Source: Mucor racemosus
Taxonomy: Eukaryota; Mucoromycota; Mucoromycetes; Mucorales; Mucoraceae
DNA: 64,000 nt
NCBI GenBank assembly: GCA_027405735.1
Contig: JAPEHQ010000017.1
Location: 999,501 to 1,063,500, forward strand
Reading direction: 5' to 3'
The notes under the pieces were generated by a model, which did not search any database, was not told the origin of the DNA, and saw nothing but the letters and a program-made list of their open reading frames with translations. This document shows, piece by piece, positions 11,461-22,773 of the stretch (the stretch's first letter is position 1; each line of letters starts with the position of its first letter). The position numbers were made by a program, and so were the translations under genes.

Positions 11461-12531
11461 TTATAAACAAAAACACAGTTAAGCAGGTTGTTGTGTGTCG
11501 AATAATATGATCAATCTCAAGAGAAATATGACAATAAGCTACGCATGTTAGCGATTACTATCAATTTTTTATTCCGTGCACGAATGAAAACCTTCCAACA
11601 CAAAGAAATTTCATTGATTATATAGCGTCCGCAATTAGCTACAAAAACAAATAAATTTCAAGCAAAAAGGGTTTATATTTTCTTTTTCCTTCAAGAAAAC
11701 CAAAGGCAGAAAGTTGAATATACAAATTATTGGTTTTAATGCCAGCATTAAAGTATTCAAAAATAAGTTTAACATTTAGAGTGAGTCAAATGCTATAGCA
11801 TGTACAGGCATTAATACAACAATTTTCTTGTTCTGTTATATTCTGGTAAATGTTAGATTTTGTAAGATTTTATCTTTTTTAAGATTTAACCTCTTTTATA
11901 TTTATATATCTGTAAAAGCAATTATAAACAATAGTATTTTTTTTAATTTGCTTGTACTACTTGATTTGGGTTTTATATTTTTGTTGCATCTATAAAAGTC
12001 AAAAATGCTACCACTTTATATATAAATCAATTAATTTCTTTTTCTAAGAAATGCCTTACTTTCATAACTATTTTAATTGAGTATCGAGATCATTTAGCGT
12101 TTTATTCAAATGTATCACATTAGTAATATGAGGAGTATGCTTATTTCGGATATATATATATAGTAATTCAGGGCGCCTTTGTATAAAACTGGTATTTGAA
12201 GTAGGTCTAGAACTATACAAAGCTCAGTTTCAAGTCTCTAGATATTATCAAACGAGAAGAAATTCTTTTATTCAGTAGGATATTGTCATTTAATTAACAA
12301 GCATCAGCCTGTGGAAATCCGATAATGAACTGGGAACTAAAACCATGAGGTAAAGAGTTATTAAATCTAGTAGACCAATCATTTAATGAAGTGTATAAGC
12401 AAGTCGGACATTCACTCAAATCTACCTCCAACCAACATCAAACCCCCTCTTCTTGTTCTGTACCATCTTAAACATCTTCCCCTTTCTCTTCTTCCCGATA
12501 CTTTTTTTTTCCTATAATTGATTTGACTAAT
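11461..12531. other. Intergenic, upstream of coactosin
   Basis: AT-rich without recognisable genes or repeats. The last 100 bases (12420-12510) are C/T-rich on the plus strand, the usual promoter texture of the genes in this window. Confidence 0.4.
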
Positions 12532-13058
12532 ATGTCCTTGAACGTATCTGATCCCGCTCTCATCGATACATATGAAGATGTTAGAGACGACAAGTCCGAG
12601 ACCAACTGGGTATTCTTTGACTTTGCTGATGGTAAGCCTGATCGTCTGCAAGTTGCAGGTTCAGGTAGTGGAGGACTTGCTGAATTTGTCGCACAGTTAA
12701 AGCCCGAGGTTGCTGGATGGGGCTATCTTCGTATGAATATGAGTAACGACGAGTAAGTAAATTGATTTCATTTGGGTATATTTTGATTTGTATGTGTACT
12801 AAGAAAGCACGAACGCGCAACCAACAAAGATACTCTCAGCGTATCAAGTTTGTTTTAGTACCTTGGTGTGGTGAGAAAGTTGGTATTATGCGCAAAGCAA
12901 AATTATCTATTCAAATTTCTGATGTCAAGAATGTCCTTCGTAATTTCCATATTGAAGTACCTGCATCTCAAACTTCAGAATTGACCGAAAGCGAAATTAT
13001 GACTAGACTTAGACGTGCTGGTGGCGCCAATTATGATAGACAATCAAGCAATTATTAG
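12532..13058 (+). CDS. Coactosin-like actin-binding protein
   Basis: Small ADF/cofilin-fold protein that binds F-actin and modulates filament turnover in the cytosol. Exons 12532-12752 and 12830-13058; the 77-bp intron has GTAAGT and CAAAG ends and splits a codon (phase 2), giving NDEYSQRIKF. The product is 149 residues, the usual coactosin length. Recognisable features are VRDDKSETNWVFFDF near the N-terminus, the KFVLVPWCGEKVGIMRKAKL core strand-helix with the basic actin-binding patch, and the C-terminal RRAGGANYDRQ hallmark. The start is the ATG at 12532 (MSLNVSDP); a TTG nine bases upstream in frame was not used. It sits 138 bp ahead of the 2H gene on the same strand. Confidence 0.9.
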
Positions 13059-13196
13059 ATTTTATTTTATTGGATTAGTTTGTTGATTTGTGAGTATGCT
13101 AGTAAAGTTGTGTACATTAAAGAAAATAATTTATAAATAATAAAAAATAAAGCATTTATTTTTCCTTTCTCTTTTGCTTTTTTTTTTTTTTATAAT

Positions 13197-13841
13197 ATGA
13201 CTACTTCTATCGAGCTAATTATCTATTTGGAGCCTTCAACAGAGTTTAAACAACAAGTAGAGCATTTTTTGGATACTTGTAGAGAAAAATATGGACCAAC
13301 AACAGCAAATAAATATGGTTGCCATATCACAATGACTGGATTTTTCAATGTAAATAATGTTCAAGAACAACATCAAATGAAGCAATTAATTGAGGAATCG
13401 TTGCAAAATATGGGTAAAGTTTCTTTCCCTCGAGTAGAACGGAAAAGTTTCCTTGTCAAAGATAAGCTTACCTTGCTACCCGTTCATCTTTTACTTCCAA
13501 TATCGGTACCTGAGCAATTCCCCGCTGCTATGATGAATTTGTCCCGAAAATGTGTAGCTATTACAACGCTAAGGTTAAAGAAAATCAATCACATCAGTTT
13601 AGCCTACTGGGATGAGCCAGAAGCAACACAGGAACAACAAGAGCGCTGGCATACGGCTACATCTGAACAAGATTTGTTTGAAAAAATTCAACGCGATGCT
13701 GATGTTTATTTTGGTAACGTAAATGATCCGAATTATTGGGATATTGTACTTTACCAACGAGAGCAAAAAGGTAAATTAGTTGGTGAGTCGCATATATTTC
13801 AGGAATTGGGCCGATGGAGGGTAAAAAATCAAGATTCTTGA
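13197..13841 (+). CDS. 2H phosphoesterase-superfamily protein
   Basis: Single-exon 214-residue protein with the two hallmark motifs of the 2H family: HITMTGFF (His43, Thr45) and HISLAYW (His132, Ser134). In this fold the two His-x-Thr/Ser pairs face each other and hydrolyse 2',3'-cyclic or related phosphodiesters in RNA or nucleotides. The spacing and the LAYW context resemble the 2H domain at the start of animal UBASH3 (TULA) proteins; no UBA, SH3 or phosphatase domain is attached. Substrate is unknown. The stop codon lies inside the last exon of the opposite-strand ARMC7 gene (13 bp overlap, 13829-13841), so the 3' UTR of each gene is antisense to the other. Confidence 0.8.
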   Translation: MTTSIELIIYLEPSTEFKQQVEHFLDTCREKYGPTTANKYGCHITMTGFFNVNNVQEQHQMKQLIEESLQNMGKVSFPRVERKSFLVKDKLTLLPVHLLLPISVPEQFPAAMMNLSRKCVAITTLRLKKINHISLAYWDEPEATQEQQERWHTATSEQDLFEKIQRDADVYFGNVNDPNYWDIVLYQREQKGKLVGESHIFQELGRWRVKNQDS

Positions 13842-14593
13842 TGGTAATAGTCGAGCAGGAATAGCGATGCCATATTTTTTGCTTGTACATGTTGATGGTC
13901 CATTTGTATTTTCTCCAGATTAGATTTTAGCTCGCCTGTCAAAATAGCTGAATCAAATAATAATTGTTAGTGTTGGCTATTAATAAAGTTTGTATTGACC
14001 TCACTGGTATAGTTTTCTGCCGTAATAAGCTGCATTAGAGTGGTCATGGCATTTACTTTGGTATTTGATGAATATTGTGTATTTAAGCACTTGACAATGT
14101 TGTGTCTAAATGCAGGTTGAGACATGATATATTCATGATGGCGAGGCTCTAGTAATGCGTCAACTTGTATGCACAGATATGATTTATATTGTTTATTTAC
14201 CCAAGCAAATGTTTGCTAATCCTCCTGCACCGAATTCTCGTAAAAGTGGATCGGTATCTGTAAGCGAAGCTAGCCCAATGTTAAAGATGCTTTTAATACA
14301 TATTCACACAATATAGTGCTTACTCAAGAACAGATCAATAGCGTGCAGGTCCCAAAGCGTATTATAATTGATGGGGTCATAGGCAAAGTTAGCCAAATTG
14401 GCGAGCACCTGTTGCTTGGCCTCTGAGTAAACATTAATCGTTAGATGGCTTTTTTTTTTTCGAATGATACTTGGAAGAAATTACCTTTATTATCAGTTGT
14501 TTCGTATTCCTGTACTAATTTCTTGAGGTAGTAAGCTCTATCTGTACCCGTTTTCCCATGTCTACGTTCAATATAACCTTTACTTTGAAACAT
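13829..14593 (-). CDS. ARMC7-like armadillo-repeat protein
   Basis: Five short exons: 14593-14485, 14422-14324, 14269-14201, 14148-14005, 13947-13829, giving 179 residues. All junctions keep frame; donors GTAATT, GTAAGC, GTAAAT, GTGAGG. The product matches armadillo repeat-containing protein 7: [14 protein letters not shown] at the N-terminus, then [20 protein letters not shown] (the strongest signature), [11 protein letters not shown], and a last helix with [11 protein letters not shown]. Human ARMC7 is 198 residues and has been linked to spliceosome-associated complexes; the exact role here is inferred from family. The gene shares a 149-bp divergent promoter with the PPR gene and overlaps the 2H gene by 13 coding bases at its 3' end. 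Confidence 0.85.
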
Positions 14594-14742
14594 TGGATGA
14601 TTTTAAGGTAGAGGAAAGTCTTGTAAATCCAAATTTGTAGTAAAGCATTTGCCGAAAAGCAGTCTTTGATATGTCGAAACAGCTTGAAATGAGGGGAAGC
14701 CTGGGGTCTATTATCTTTGTTTCTACTGTACAGTTGACTAGA
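14594..14742. promoter_or_regulatory. Divergent promoter, ARMC7 / PPR
   Basis: Only 149 bp separate the two start codons, which point away from each other, so both genes must draw on this segment. No consensus site was recognised. Confidence 0.55.
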
Positions 14743-16488
14743 ATGCTTAAAAGAATACTGGTTTCTTGCAAGTATCAACCAGTACTTTTGAAAAGTAGGT
14801 ATGCACTCAAGTATTTCATATAATTATATTCACTTTTTTCATTAGACTGCGCTAATTATTCAATCATATGTCGACCATATACTACAAATTCTTTATTGGA
14901 AGAAATCAATTTGAAAATGTTTCGAGTATTAGATGATTCAGCAGCTCGTCATCAAAGTGCTGGAAACACGGTTACTAAAGTATTACAACTAGCCAACGAA
15001 CTCCGTGTGAATGGAGTGAAATTGAATAGTGAATCATACGAACATATATTGAGCGCATATGCAAAACGAAGCGATATTTCTAAAGCGTATTCGCTTTTAA
15101 AGCAGATGGAGGGCGAAGGAATAAAACCTAGTAGAGAATATTGTCAAAAGGCATTGCAGGTATAAAAAAAAATCATACTAATTTGGTTTAAATGCAAAGA
15201 AATGTTGACAGGCTTTTCCATAGCTGGCAGCAAAAACAGGTGATTCAGTGTTGCAAGCAAAAATGCTGAACGCAATGGAACGATATGGATACCCCAAAAC
15301 TACAAAAACATATTATTTCATGCTTCTCAGTATGCGACAAAATTTAGAGCTAGAAAGAGCTTTGGATACATTGGAAGAAATGAAAAAAGAGAACTTAGTT
15401 CCGGGATTGCTTAGTTATTTATCTGTGTTTGATATGGCTTTGCATCTTAGAGAACCCGCTATTGCTTCTCGTGTCTTGGAAGAAGCTGAAAAACTGGAAA
15501 CATTTAGAGAAAAGGATAAACTGTTATACATGCAATTGCTTAGAAGTGCTGCGATTCAAGGACATGTAAGAATTAGAAAAAGGATATTTTTTTCTATGTA
15601 TAGTTTGGTTTTAAAAAAAAACATTTGTAGTATAAAATTGTAATGTCAAATTGGAAAAAAGCAGTAATTGATTGTCAATACAATCCAGATGAGGGCCTTT
15701 GTTTGTACATTTTGCATTTAGCTGGAAAGCATAATGATCCAAAGTTAGCCGGTGATGTGATCCGAATCATCGGTGAGTTAGGTTATACTTATCGAGAATG
15801 TCATTTTGCACCTTTAATCGACGCATTTGCATCTACTGGCGACATTGCAAGTACATTCAAAGTATTTTCATCTATGCGCAAAATAGGTATTATACCAGAC
15901 AAGAAATCGGCGCTTCCTGTGGCTTACAAGATTGGAAGAGATATCAATGCAATTCATAAAGCTAAAGATGTGTTGCAAGATATTTCAGATCGCGGAGAAC
16001 TAGTAGATGTTACTGCATTCAATCTCGTGATTCATGCATTTGCATTTAATAAGAAGTATGACGAAGCAATCTCTCAATATGGCCAAGCAAAACGCCTTGG
16101 CGTAACACCTAATAGTGAAACATTAGATGCAACACTAGATGCTTGTATTCATTGCAAAGATGCTGATTTGGGCAAATCTGTATATCAAGAATGTATTTCA
16201 AGTGGTATAAAAGCATCGGTTACATCGCTTAGTAAAATGGTGACCCTCATGTGTACTCAGGAAGATTATGAAGATGCATTTACATATTTGGAACGTATGA
16301 AAAAGCTAAAAATGATTCCTTTAAGAGGTTGCTATTTTAAGCTTGTAAAAACATTATCTAGAGCAAATGATCCTAGATTAGAAACAGCTTTAGAGGATAT
16401 GAGAGCTTATGGGTATGCTACTTCTACTCATATGAATGAGTTTATGGAAAAGGAAGATGAAAAAAGAGATCTGATAAACCTTGTGTAA
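14743..16488 (+). CDS. Pentatricopeptide-repeat protein, probably mitochondrial
   Basis: Exons 14743-14794, 14846-15159, 15224-15565, 15631-16488; 521 residues. The first exon encodes a basic start without acids (MLKRILVSC) and exon 2 adds ICRPYTTNSL, together a typical mitochondrial presequence. Helical 35-residue repeats follow, for example SYEHILSAYAKRSDISKAYS, HFAPLIDAFASTGDIASTFK, and AFNLVIHAFAFNKKYDEAIS. PPR proteins bind organelle RNA and act in its processing, stability or translation; the target is not predictable here. Acceptor choices at introns 2 and 3 were fixed by avoiding in-frame stops: the earlier AG at 15211 would give a TAG four codons later. The exon 1 donor is GTAGGT (less certain than the rest). 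The gene converges on the siderophore synthetase. Confidence 0.8.
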
Positions 16489-17015
16489 ATAAATAAAAAC
16501 TTGTATTTCCTCAATAAGCAATAATTTCCGCTCAAGGAAAAAATATAAACAAACAAACAAAAAAAAGCTTACAATTAGCTGATGAAAAAATAAAATAAAA
16601 ACATGGAGAGAATGAGCAGCATCTAGTGGTTATTTGTTATCATGATATATCATAACAAATCATGTCGTTTAAGGTTTAAAAAAATTCTTTAAAGTTTGTT
16701 GCTACTGCAAGCAGGGGGCGTGTTTCACTTTAAAAGTTCATCTTCGCCTTTTATGGCATAAATTTTTTTACTATGCATTCACATACATATTTTAATATGA
16801 AGGTTAAATGTATTTATTGAATATAAATCCTTTCTAATAAATAGAATAGAAAGGTCCGAGATAGGGAGGATTTTTGATAGGGAATAATATGAATAATTAT
16901 GAAAAAGGGACAATATAATAATAAAAAAGTTGAAATCTGTACAAAAATTAAAATATAAAAAGAATTGTAATATATTTAACAGATGAATAAACAGGGCATC
17001 TAACTTGCAGGTTGT
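16489..17015. other. 3' intergenic between convergent PPR and siderophore synthetase genes
   Basis: AT-rich, no gene. A perfect short inverted repeat (TTTGTTAT...ATAACAAA, about 16632-16658) lies downstream of the PPR stop and could be an RNA hairpin; significance unknown. Confidence 0.4.
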
Positions 17016-19194
17016 TTAAACACGAGGAACTTGTTGAGGTTTGAACAAAATCATGTTGGGAACAGGACGATAAATGTACTATAGTAATTTATCAATGTGA
17101 GTATAACATGTCTAAAAATTCTTAAAAAGCAACTTACATCACGGTAGAGTTCATCAATCTTCATGCGAACTAAACATTTACCAGGTACCTTTTCATGTGC
17201 CATGAACATGGGCCACATGATATGATCCTTGGGGATCAATTCGGTCATCTTGTTACGTACAATTTCCCAACCAACGCCGTTATAATGAAGGTCCAACACA
17301 CGAATCAAACGTTGGAATTGACAGTGGAAAAGAGTATGATATAAAAGCTTAGAGACTTCATCCAAAGTTTGAGCTTCAACACAACTGTCAGGTAAAATGT
17401 CTAATTCTTCACCAGTAGATTGCTTGAGGGTTTCATTATGAGCCTTAACACCACCAAAATCACGAATAACAAAGCCCTTTAATTCTCCGGTTTTTCTATC
17501 GAATCTTGCTAAAGTATTTTGACCATGAGCTTCAAAAGCGACACCATTTACGAGACAAGGTGGCAAGAAAGCACGAAGGGATAAATCGATGTATCTATGA
17601 AAATAACAAATCAGGTTACACGCTCACAAATCATGACAAATAAACCTTAATTTTACCTTTCCAAAAATGCAGTTTTCTTTTCCTCAGTATCTAAACCCCA
17701 AACATGAGTAACAAGAGTTTCGTCTGTATCAGGTCTTTGAATCTTTTCTACAAGAGCACCGCAAGGAATGAATAAATCATCCTTATATTCAGGACTATAT
17801 TCAATTGCTTCACGGATAACACTACTACAATGTTTGGCTATATCGGAGTCCTCGTGACGATAAGTAATTGTACCTAATTCACGTTCTACGTATAAAACAT
17901 CACGATCATAAGTAAGCTTAGGTACCAATTTAGAGAAACCAGGACCAAAGTATGTAGTAAAAGGGGTAACAGTACGAAGAGCAGAAGAGATCTTGACACC
18001 TAAACATAACTTGACACTCAAACCAGGCAAGATATCGGGTCTAGCAACTGAACGAAGAGAAGCCAAAGCTTCAACGTAGATGGAATATTGTTCAGGGAAG
18101 ATATAAGCGTCATGGAACTTTTGCTCGACATTAGGCAATTGAAGTTCATGAATAGCAATGAATGCATAATCAGCAAATTTAGCACGCATCTCTTCAGCAT
18201 TTCCACCAGCTTCCAAAAGAGCGTCAACAAGGCGTTGAGCAAGCTCTTCATAATTACCCCGAAGGACCGCGCTCTCTTTAGGAAGACCAACAAGACGAAT
18301 CTTGGGATGTTCTAAATCGTATGATCCGGGAAGTAAGACCTTCATGGGAGGATAACTCTTACGAGCCTTGTGCATCTAAGGAGTTTTTCTTTTGATGAAT
18401 ATACAAACATTTAAAACACACTTTAATAACACTTACAGGATGAGTAGCATGTCCTTCAACAACAGATTGCTCCCAAGCGATAGTAGAAGATTGCAAACCG
18501 GGCAATTGTTTGGGGTGATCATATGTATATTCTATCGATGGAAATTATGTCAATACCTCAAACTGAAACATTTCATATCATGATGATATGACCATCATGA
18601 TATTTTCTGAAACTTACTTTGAAAATTGATCGAAGAACCTAATTCTTGGCCAATCTGTTCCCTTAATTTACCATTGACTGCCAAATCACCAGCGAAACGA
18701 TCCCACATATGAACTGCGTCATAGCCGTCTTGCAAGTGGAATTCGTTGAGTTGCTGTTGCAAAGTAGAAGAAGAAGAGAGAATAGAAGCCAAAGTTTGCT
18801 TGATATAGTCATTTCCAGAGCTGTGCTTATCACTGGCACCAGCACCGATTGAGTAAATGTGAGGCTGCATATCAAGATTATCAACTAAATCAATACGAGT
18901 ACAGACAATACCGTTCCAATTAGCAGTAATAGTAGTATCCAAGATAGGGAGGCCACGCAAAGGAATGACAGCCAAGATGGAATCTAATGTTACTTGGTTA
19001 ATAATTTCATCTTCCTTGTTCTTGACAGGACGAAGCAATAAACAAAGACCAATGAAATTTTCAGCCTCGACAGCAGCAGGCACATAATAGACAGGAAGCA
19101 AAGATTCACTTGTTAAGCAAGCAACCAAACGAGATGTAGTAGCAAAGCTTGCATAATGTTCATTTTTATCAAAATCACTTGAAGGAACAGGCAT
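17016..19194 (-). CDS. NIS siderophore synthetase (IucA/IucC family), probable rhizoferrin synthetase
   Basis: Condenses a polyamine (putrescine in rhizoferrin) with citrate using ATP, giving a polycarboxylate siderophore for iron uptake. Exons 19194-18618, 18531-18437, 18375-17657, 17594-17138, 17078-17016; 636 residues, normal for the family. All junctions keep frame with GTAAGT/GTAAAA donors. The IucA/IucC signature VEGHATHPMHKARK spans the exon 2/3 junction (about residues 217-230); the C-terminal FhuF-like part has VAFEAHGQNTLARF and FVIRDFGG, the adenylation/active-site motifs. A NIS enzyme of this kind makes rhizoferrin in Rhizopus; assignment of the product here is by that knowledge plus the fungal context. 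No transporter or hydrolase gene is adjacent. Upstream lie a TATA box and an iron-GATA site (see 19365). Origin of fungal NIS genes from bacteria has been proposed; five spliceosomal introns show this copy is fully domesticated. Confidence 0.88.
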
Positions 19195-19270
19195 TTTATT
19201 TATATTTGAAAAAGTTTTTGTTTAAAAAAAGCTAAAGAAGAGTTGCCAAAATGCTTCCGTCTCTCTTTTT

Positions 19271-19277
19271 TTATATA
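19271..19277 (-). promoter_or_regulatory. TATA box of the siderophore synthetase gene
   Basis: TATATAA on the coding strand, about 77 bp before the start codon, the same distance seen for the four histone genes. C/T-rich stretches flank it. Confidence 0.5.
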
Positions 19278-19364
19278 CAATCGATGGAGCACTTTTTCCA
19301 TTTTTTTTTTCCTCGGGCCCTCAAATAATCGAAATTTTTGATGATGACAAAACGGAAGTCTGTG

Positions 19365-19373
19365 TTATCAGAT
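19365..19373 (-). promoter_or_regulatory. Putative iron-GATA repressor site
   Basis: Reads ATCTGATAA on the coding strand, 171 bp before the ATG. This is an exact match to ATCWGATAA, the extended site bound by fungal iron-sensing GATA repressors (Urbs1/SreA/SRE type) that shut siderophore genes when iron is plentiful. A nine-base match can occur by chance in AT-rich DNA; position and orientation relative to a siderophore gene make it credible. Confidence 0.55.
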
Positions 19374-19377
19374 CTTT

Positions 19378-20307
19378 TGAAATTATAAGACTCAACATGC
19401 ATATGTGTAACCAAAGCAAAATAATCTATTACATGCTATACTACGAAAATGGTGCTTTAACCTGTACAATTTAATATTGTTATAATTAAATGAAATCATG
19501 CATTTCATTCTATTTTTTGGGGCCACTTGATATGTTGACAACTAATCTACGTTATACAAATCAAACAATGTTAATCAGAAGCCATTGTGTTGAATGGTGG
19601 CAACATTTCGATGGTTTTTTTTTGTTTGTTAAAAAATAAAAAAAGGGGGCCCGTCTTTTTTCATGTTCACAAAAGGTTATACAGTTTTTTTAACCCGCTT
19701 TAATTAACTTGATCAGTTTTTTTTTTGTACTATTCCTCACTTAAGGTTTAGAGATGTTTACCCATATTCGATTGAAATGAAGCAGTTTATGCTCTTTTTA
19801 GAACTATTTTTTTAGCACATTGCATTTCATTTCATTTCAAATAAAGTAAATCAAAACTCAACGGCATGCTTCTGTCCTACATCAACAGTATAATATTTCA
19901 GCGCCAATGATCACTGCCTTATGCTCCATTTTACATGGGTTAAACACATCTTTACTACTTCTTTGTGTACCTTGGCATTGCACTATGGAAACACATCCAG
20001 GCTTATTAATTAGAATAAGGTTAGATCTCATCTATTTTGTATTGCTGGTGATCGCTTATTTCTCTCTCTCTCACACACACTTCCTCGTCTTCTCGCCCTC
20101 TAGAACATATTTGAAACAGCAGCAGATCTTGCGGATCTATTCTTGATCCCTAATTCGGATCGACATGAATATACTAGTTGAATGATCAGTTGTCATCGAG
20201 ACAACTTGAGATACCGATTTCGGTGACTGTTGGAGGCAAGCTAAACCTAGCTTAAAATTTTGATTTCAAATATAAGTTTGCCATTATCCAATTTCTTACT
20301 ATTCAAC
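19378..20307. other. Intergenic between siderophore synthetase and helical-protein genes
   Basis: No gene assigned. 19907-20146 is an open frame with a hydrophobic start (LNTSLLLLCVPWHC) and a CT/AC-rich middle; a spliced continuation was tried but no consistent, recognisable product emerged. The final 60 bases before 20308 are the probable promoter of the next gene. Confidence 0.35.
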
Positions 20308-21363
20308 ATGTCTTTAGAAGAGGAGCAAGATGGTTTATTTGGTTTCGACTTTGATGAAGATGACTTTGAAACAAAAAAGGAAAGAATCATCCCTACACAA
20401 GCCGATTACGAAGCCAAAATAGAGACAGACGGGGTAAATAATTAAATGCTAAAATTAATTGACTAAAAAGTTGGAGAGAATAACTAGAATCTTATCAGTG
20501 GTTTCATGAAAATGACAAAAGTATAGATGAGCTCATGCTGGAGCAGCATGGCCCAAATGAGCTCAAAAATGCTATTGAGCATGATTATTTTTATAAGAGA
20601 TATGATAAAGCTTTAACATTAGCTCTTGGATACATCCGTGTTGTCAAAACAAGCGACCAATGTAAAGTTACAGGCACCAAAGAAATTACTGATATTGCGA
20701 TGCATTGTGCTGCTAAATTAAATCAATTGGATACATTAGAGGAACTATTGAACCTTGATAAATCAGTAAGTGATTTTAATTTCAATTTTTTTTTTTTGTT
20801 GATCTAAAAAAAAAAAAAAATATTGGCATTTGTAGCACACACAAGATCTTGGACTTTATTTAGTGAGAGCCAAGTTTTACCCTTTAGTAGGACGCTATTC
20901 TGAAGCTATTGATACTTGTGTATTGTACCATAAAGAAAGAAAATTAGATTATCGTATCTGGGCTATTATGGCAGATGTTTTTATTAAATCAGCACAACGT
21001 TCACCAGTAGTCAACATTAATGATGAAATGAGATATCATTTAGCTAATTTATCGATGCAACGTGCTATTCATATTGTCAAGACAAGTCGCTGGAAAACAA
21101 ATATTGATTTTGTTAAAAGAAGATTAGACAGGGACCTTCAGGGTTTAGAAGCTCGGCTACAACAAACAATAGATCAAGGTGGAAATGCAGATAAATTTGT
21201 GGAATGGATGTCCTCGATATCTGGAGCAGATCAAGATAAGGCAACAATAGCAGCAGGTTTAAATGAATTTGATTGGCAACATGTGGTTTGGATATATAAA
21301 GATTGGGCTTTACGTCAAGATCTTGATTTAGACGATGATATAAAGGCAGTTAAAGATATGTAA
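20308..21363 (+). CDS. Unrecognised alpha-helical (TPR-like) protein
   Basis: Exons 20308-20433, 20499-20765, 20836-21363; 306 residues, all phase 0 junctions. Begins with an acidic, Phe/Asp-rich segment (GLFGFDFDEDDFE) and continues as amphipathic helices in repeated pairs, for example DKALTLALGYIRVV, EITDIAMHCAAKLNQ and YSEAIDTCVLYHKERK, which suggests a TPR-like solenoid. The C-terminus has WQHVVWIYKDWAL. No catalytic motif, signal peptide or membrane segment is visible. I do not recognise the family. It is intact and spliced, so very likely a functional gene. It converges on the 14-3-3 gene with 251 bp between stops. Confidence 0.75.
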
Positions 21364-21614
21364 AAAATACATCTCCCTTTTTTTTTCTACCAAACTTAAC
21401 CGCCCCCCTGTTCTCCTAATAATAATAATAATAAAAGAAAAAAGAAAAACAAACAAAGAAATAATAAACAAAACAAGTAGTTTTTTAGGGTTATTTATTT
21501 TTCGTTTGTCAAGTATTTTATGTGTATCAAATTCATAAGAAAAAGAGGAAAGAAAAAGAATGATAAAGAATGAGATTTGAAACAAAAAAACATGAAAAAA
21601 AAGGGCCAGATTTT

Positions 21615-22773
21615 TTAAGCTTCAGTTGTAGGTTTTGGTTCTTCGGCCTTATCAGCTTCTGCTACAAGAACGTAGAATTTTTTATGAATAAACATATAAA
21701 CAACACGTAAAAAAAAAGCAACAACTTACCTTCTTGAAGATCTGAAGTCCACAAGGTTAGATTATCTCTCAATAATTGCATAATCAAAGTAGAATCCTTG
21801 TAAGATTCTTCACTTAAAGTATCGAGTTCAGCAATGGCATCATCGAAAGCTTGTTTAGCCAAATGACAAGCACGATCAGGTGAATTCAAAATCTCATAGT
21901 AGAAAACGGAGAAGTTCAAAGCAAGACCGAGACGAATAGGATGAGTAGTGGCAAGCTCAACCTGAGCCACATCAGTTGCAGACTTGTAAGCATCATGTGC
22001 TGCGCCAGCTGCATTTTTACGAGCATCACCAGTAGCATATTCAGCAACATAACGATGATAATCACCCTTCATCTTGTAATAAAAGACCTTGGCTTCGCCA
22101 TCTTGTGCAGAAGGAATCAAGTGATCAGATAAAAGACTTAAAATATCATTGCAAACATCATAAAGTTCGTTCTCAATCTTGTTTCTGTATTCTTTGATCT
22201 TGACAACTTGAGCTTCATGGCCTTTGCTTTCTTCCTTTTGTTCGATCGATGATACAATTCTCCAAGATGCACGACGAGCACCGATCACGTTTTTATACGC
22301 GACAGATAAAAGATTACGTTCTTCAACTGTTAAATCAACACCCAACTAGTTGCGGGTTAGTATGATTGTACAAGATAAAACACAACAAAAACCATACCTT
22401 GGCAACATCCTTCATATATGACACCATTTCTTTTTGGTTTAATATAAATTATTATAGTTATTTTAGTTAACGCATTTTGGTTTAGTTACGTACGTAATCA
22501 TTTAATAATGCAAAAAAAAAAATATATAAACCTACCATCGTAACGTTCTGCTTGTTCAGCAATCTTTGCCATGTAAACCTGAAAATAGGAGAAGGGGGAA
22601 GAAAAAAAAAAGAAAAGTTGGTTCCATTAGCATATACCTCTCTTTAGAAGAAAAAAATAACAAATCTTACTTGGTCTTCACGTTCCTATTTCAACACAAA
22701 CGCACAAACACGCAATACAAGTTAATATAAATTATATTAAATATCCAAACAAAGCATTACTTACAGCAGCCAT
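21615..22773 (-). CDS. 14-3-3 protein
   Basis: Dimeric cytosolic adaptor that binds phosphoserine/phosphothreonine peptides and controls many signalling proteins. Six exons: 22773-22765 (9 nt, MAA), 22685-22671 (15 nt, EREDQ), 22578-22536, 22429-22398, 22345-21730, 21661-21615; 253 residues. Conserved parts include [17 protein letters not shown] (dimer helices), [18 protein letters not shown] (Lys and Arg of the phosphate pocket), [14 protein letters not shown] (Arg-Tyr of the pocket) and [12 protein letters not shown] (helix 9). The C-terminal tail is short and Pro/Glu-rich and is encoded by its own exon. Two micro-exons at the 5' end are unusual; they are required to supply the conserved N-terminus. 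Fungi usually carry two 14-3-3 genes; only one is in this window. Confidence 0.93.

Noticed and set aside
19907..20146. Hydrophobic ORF, possibly a small membrane protein
   Set aside because: No family; part of the frame is CT/AC simple sequence. Two competing spliced readings exist and neither is convincing.
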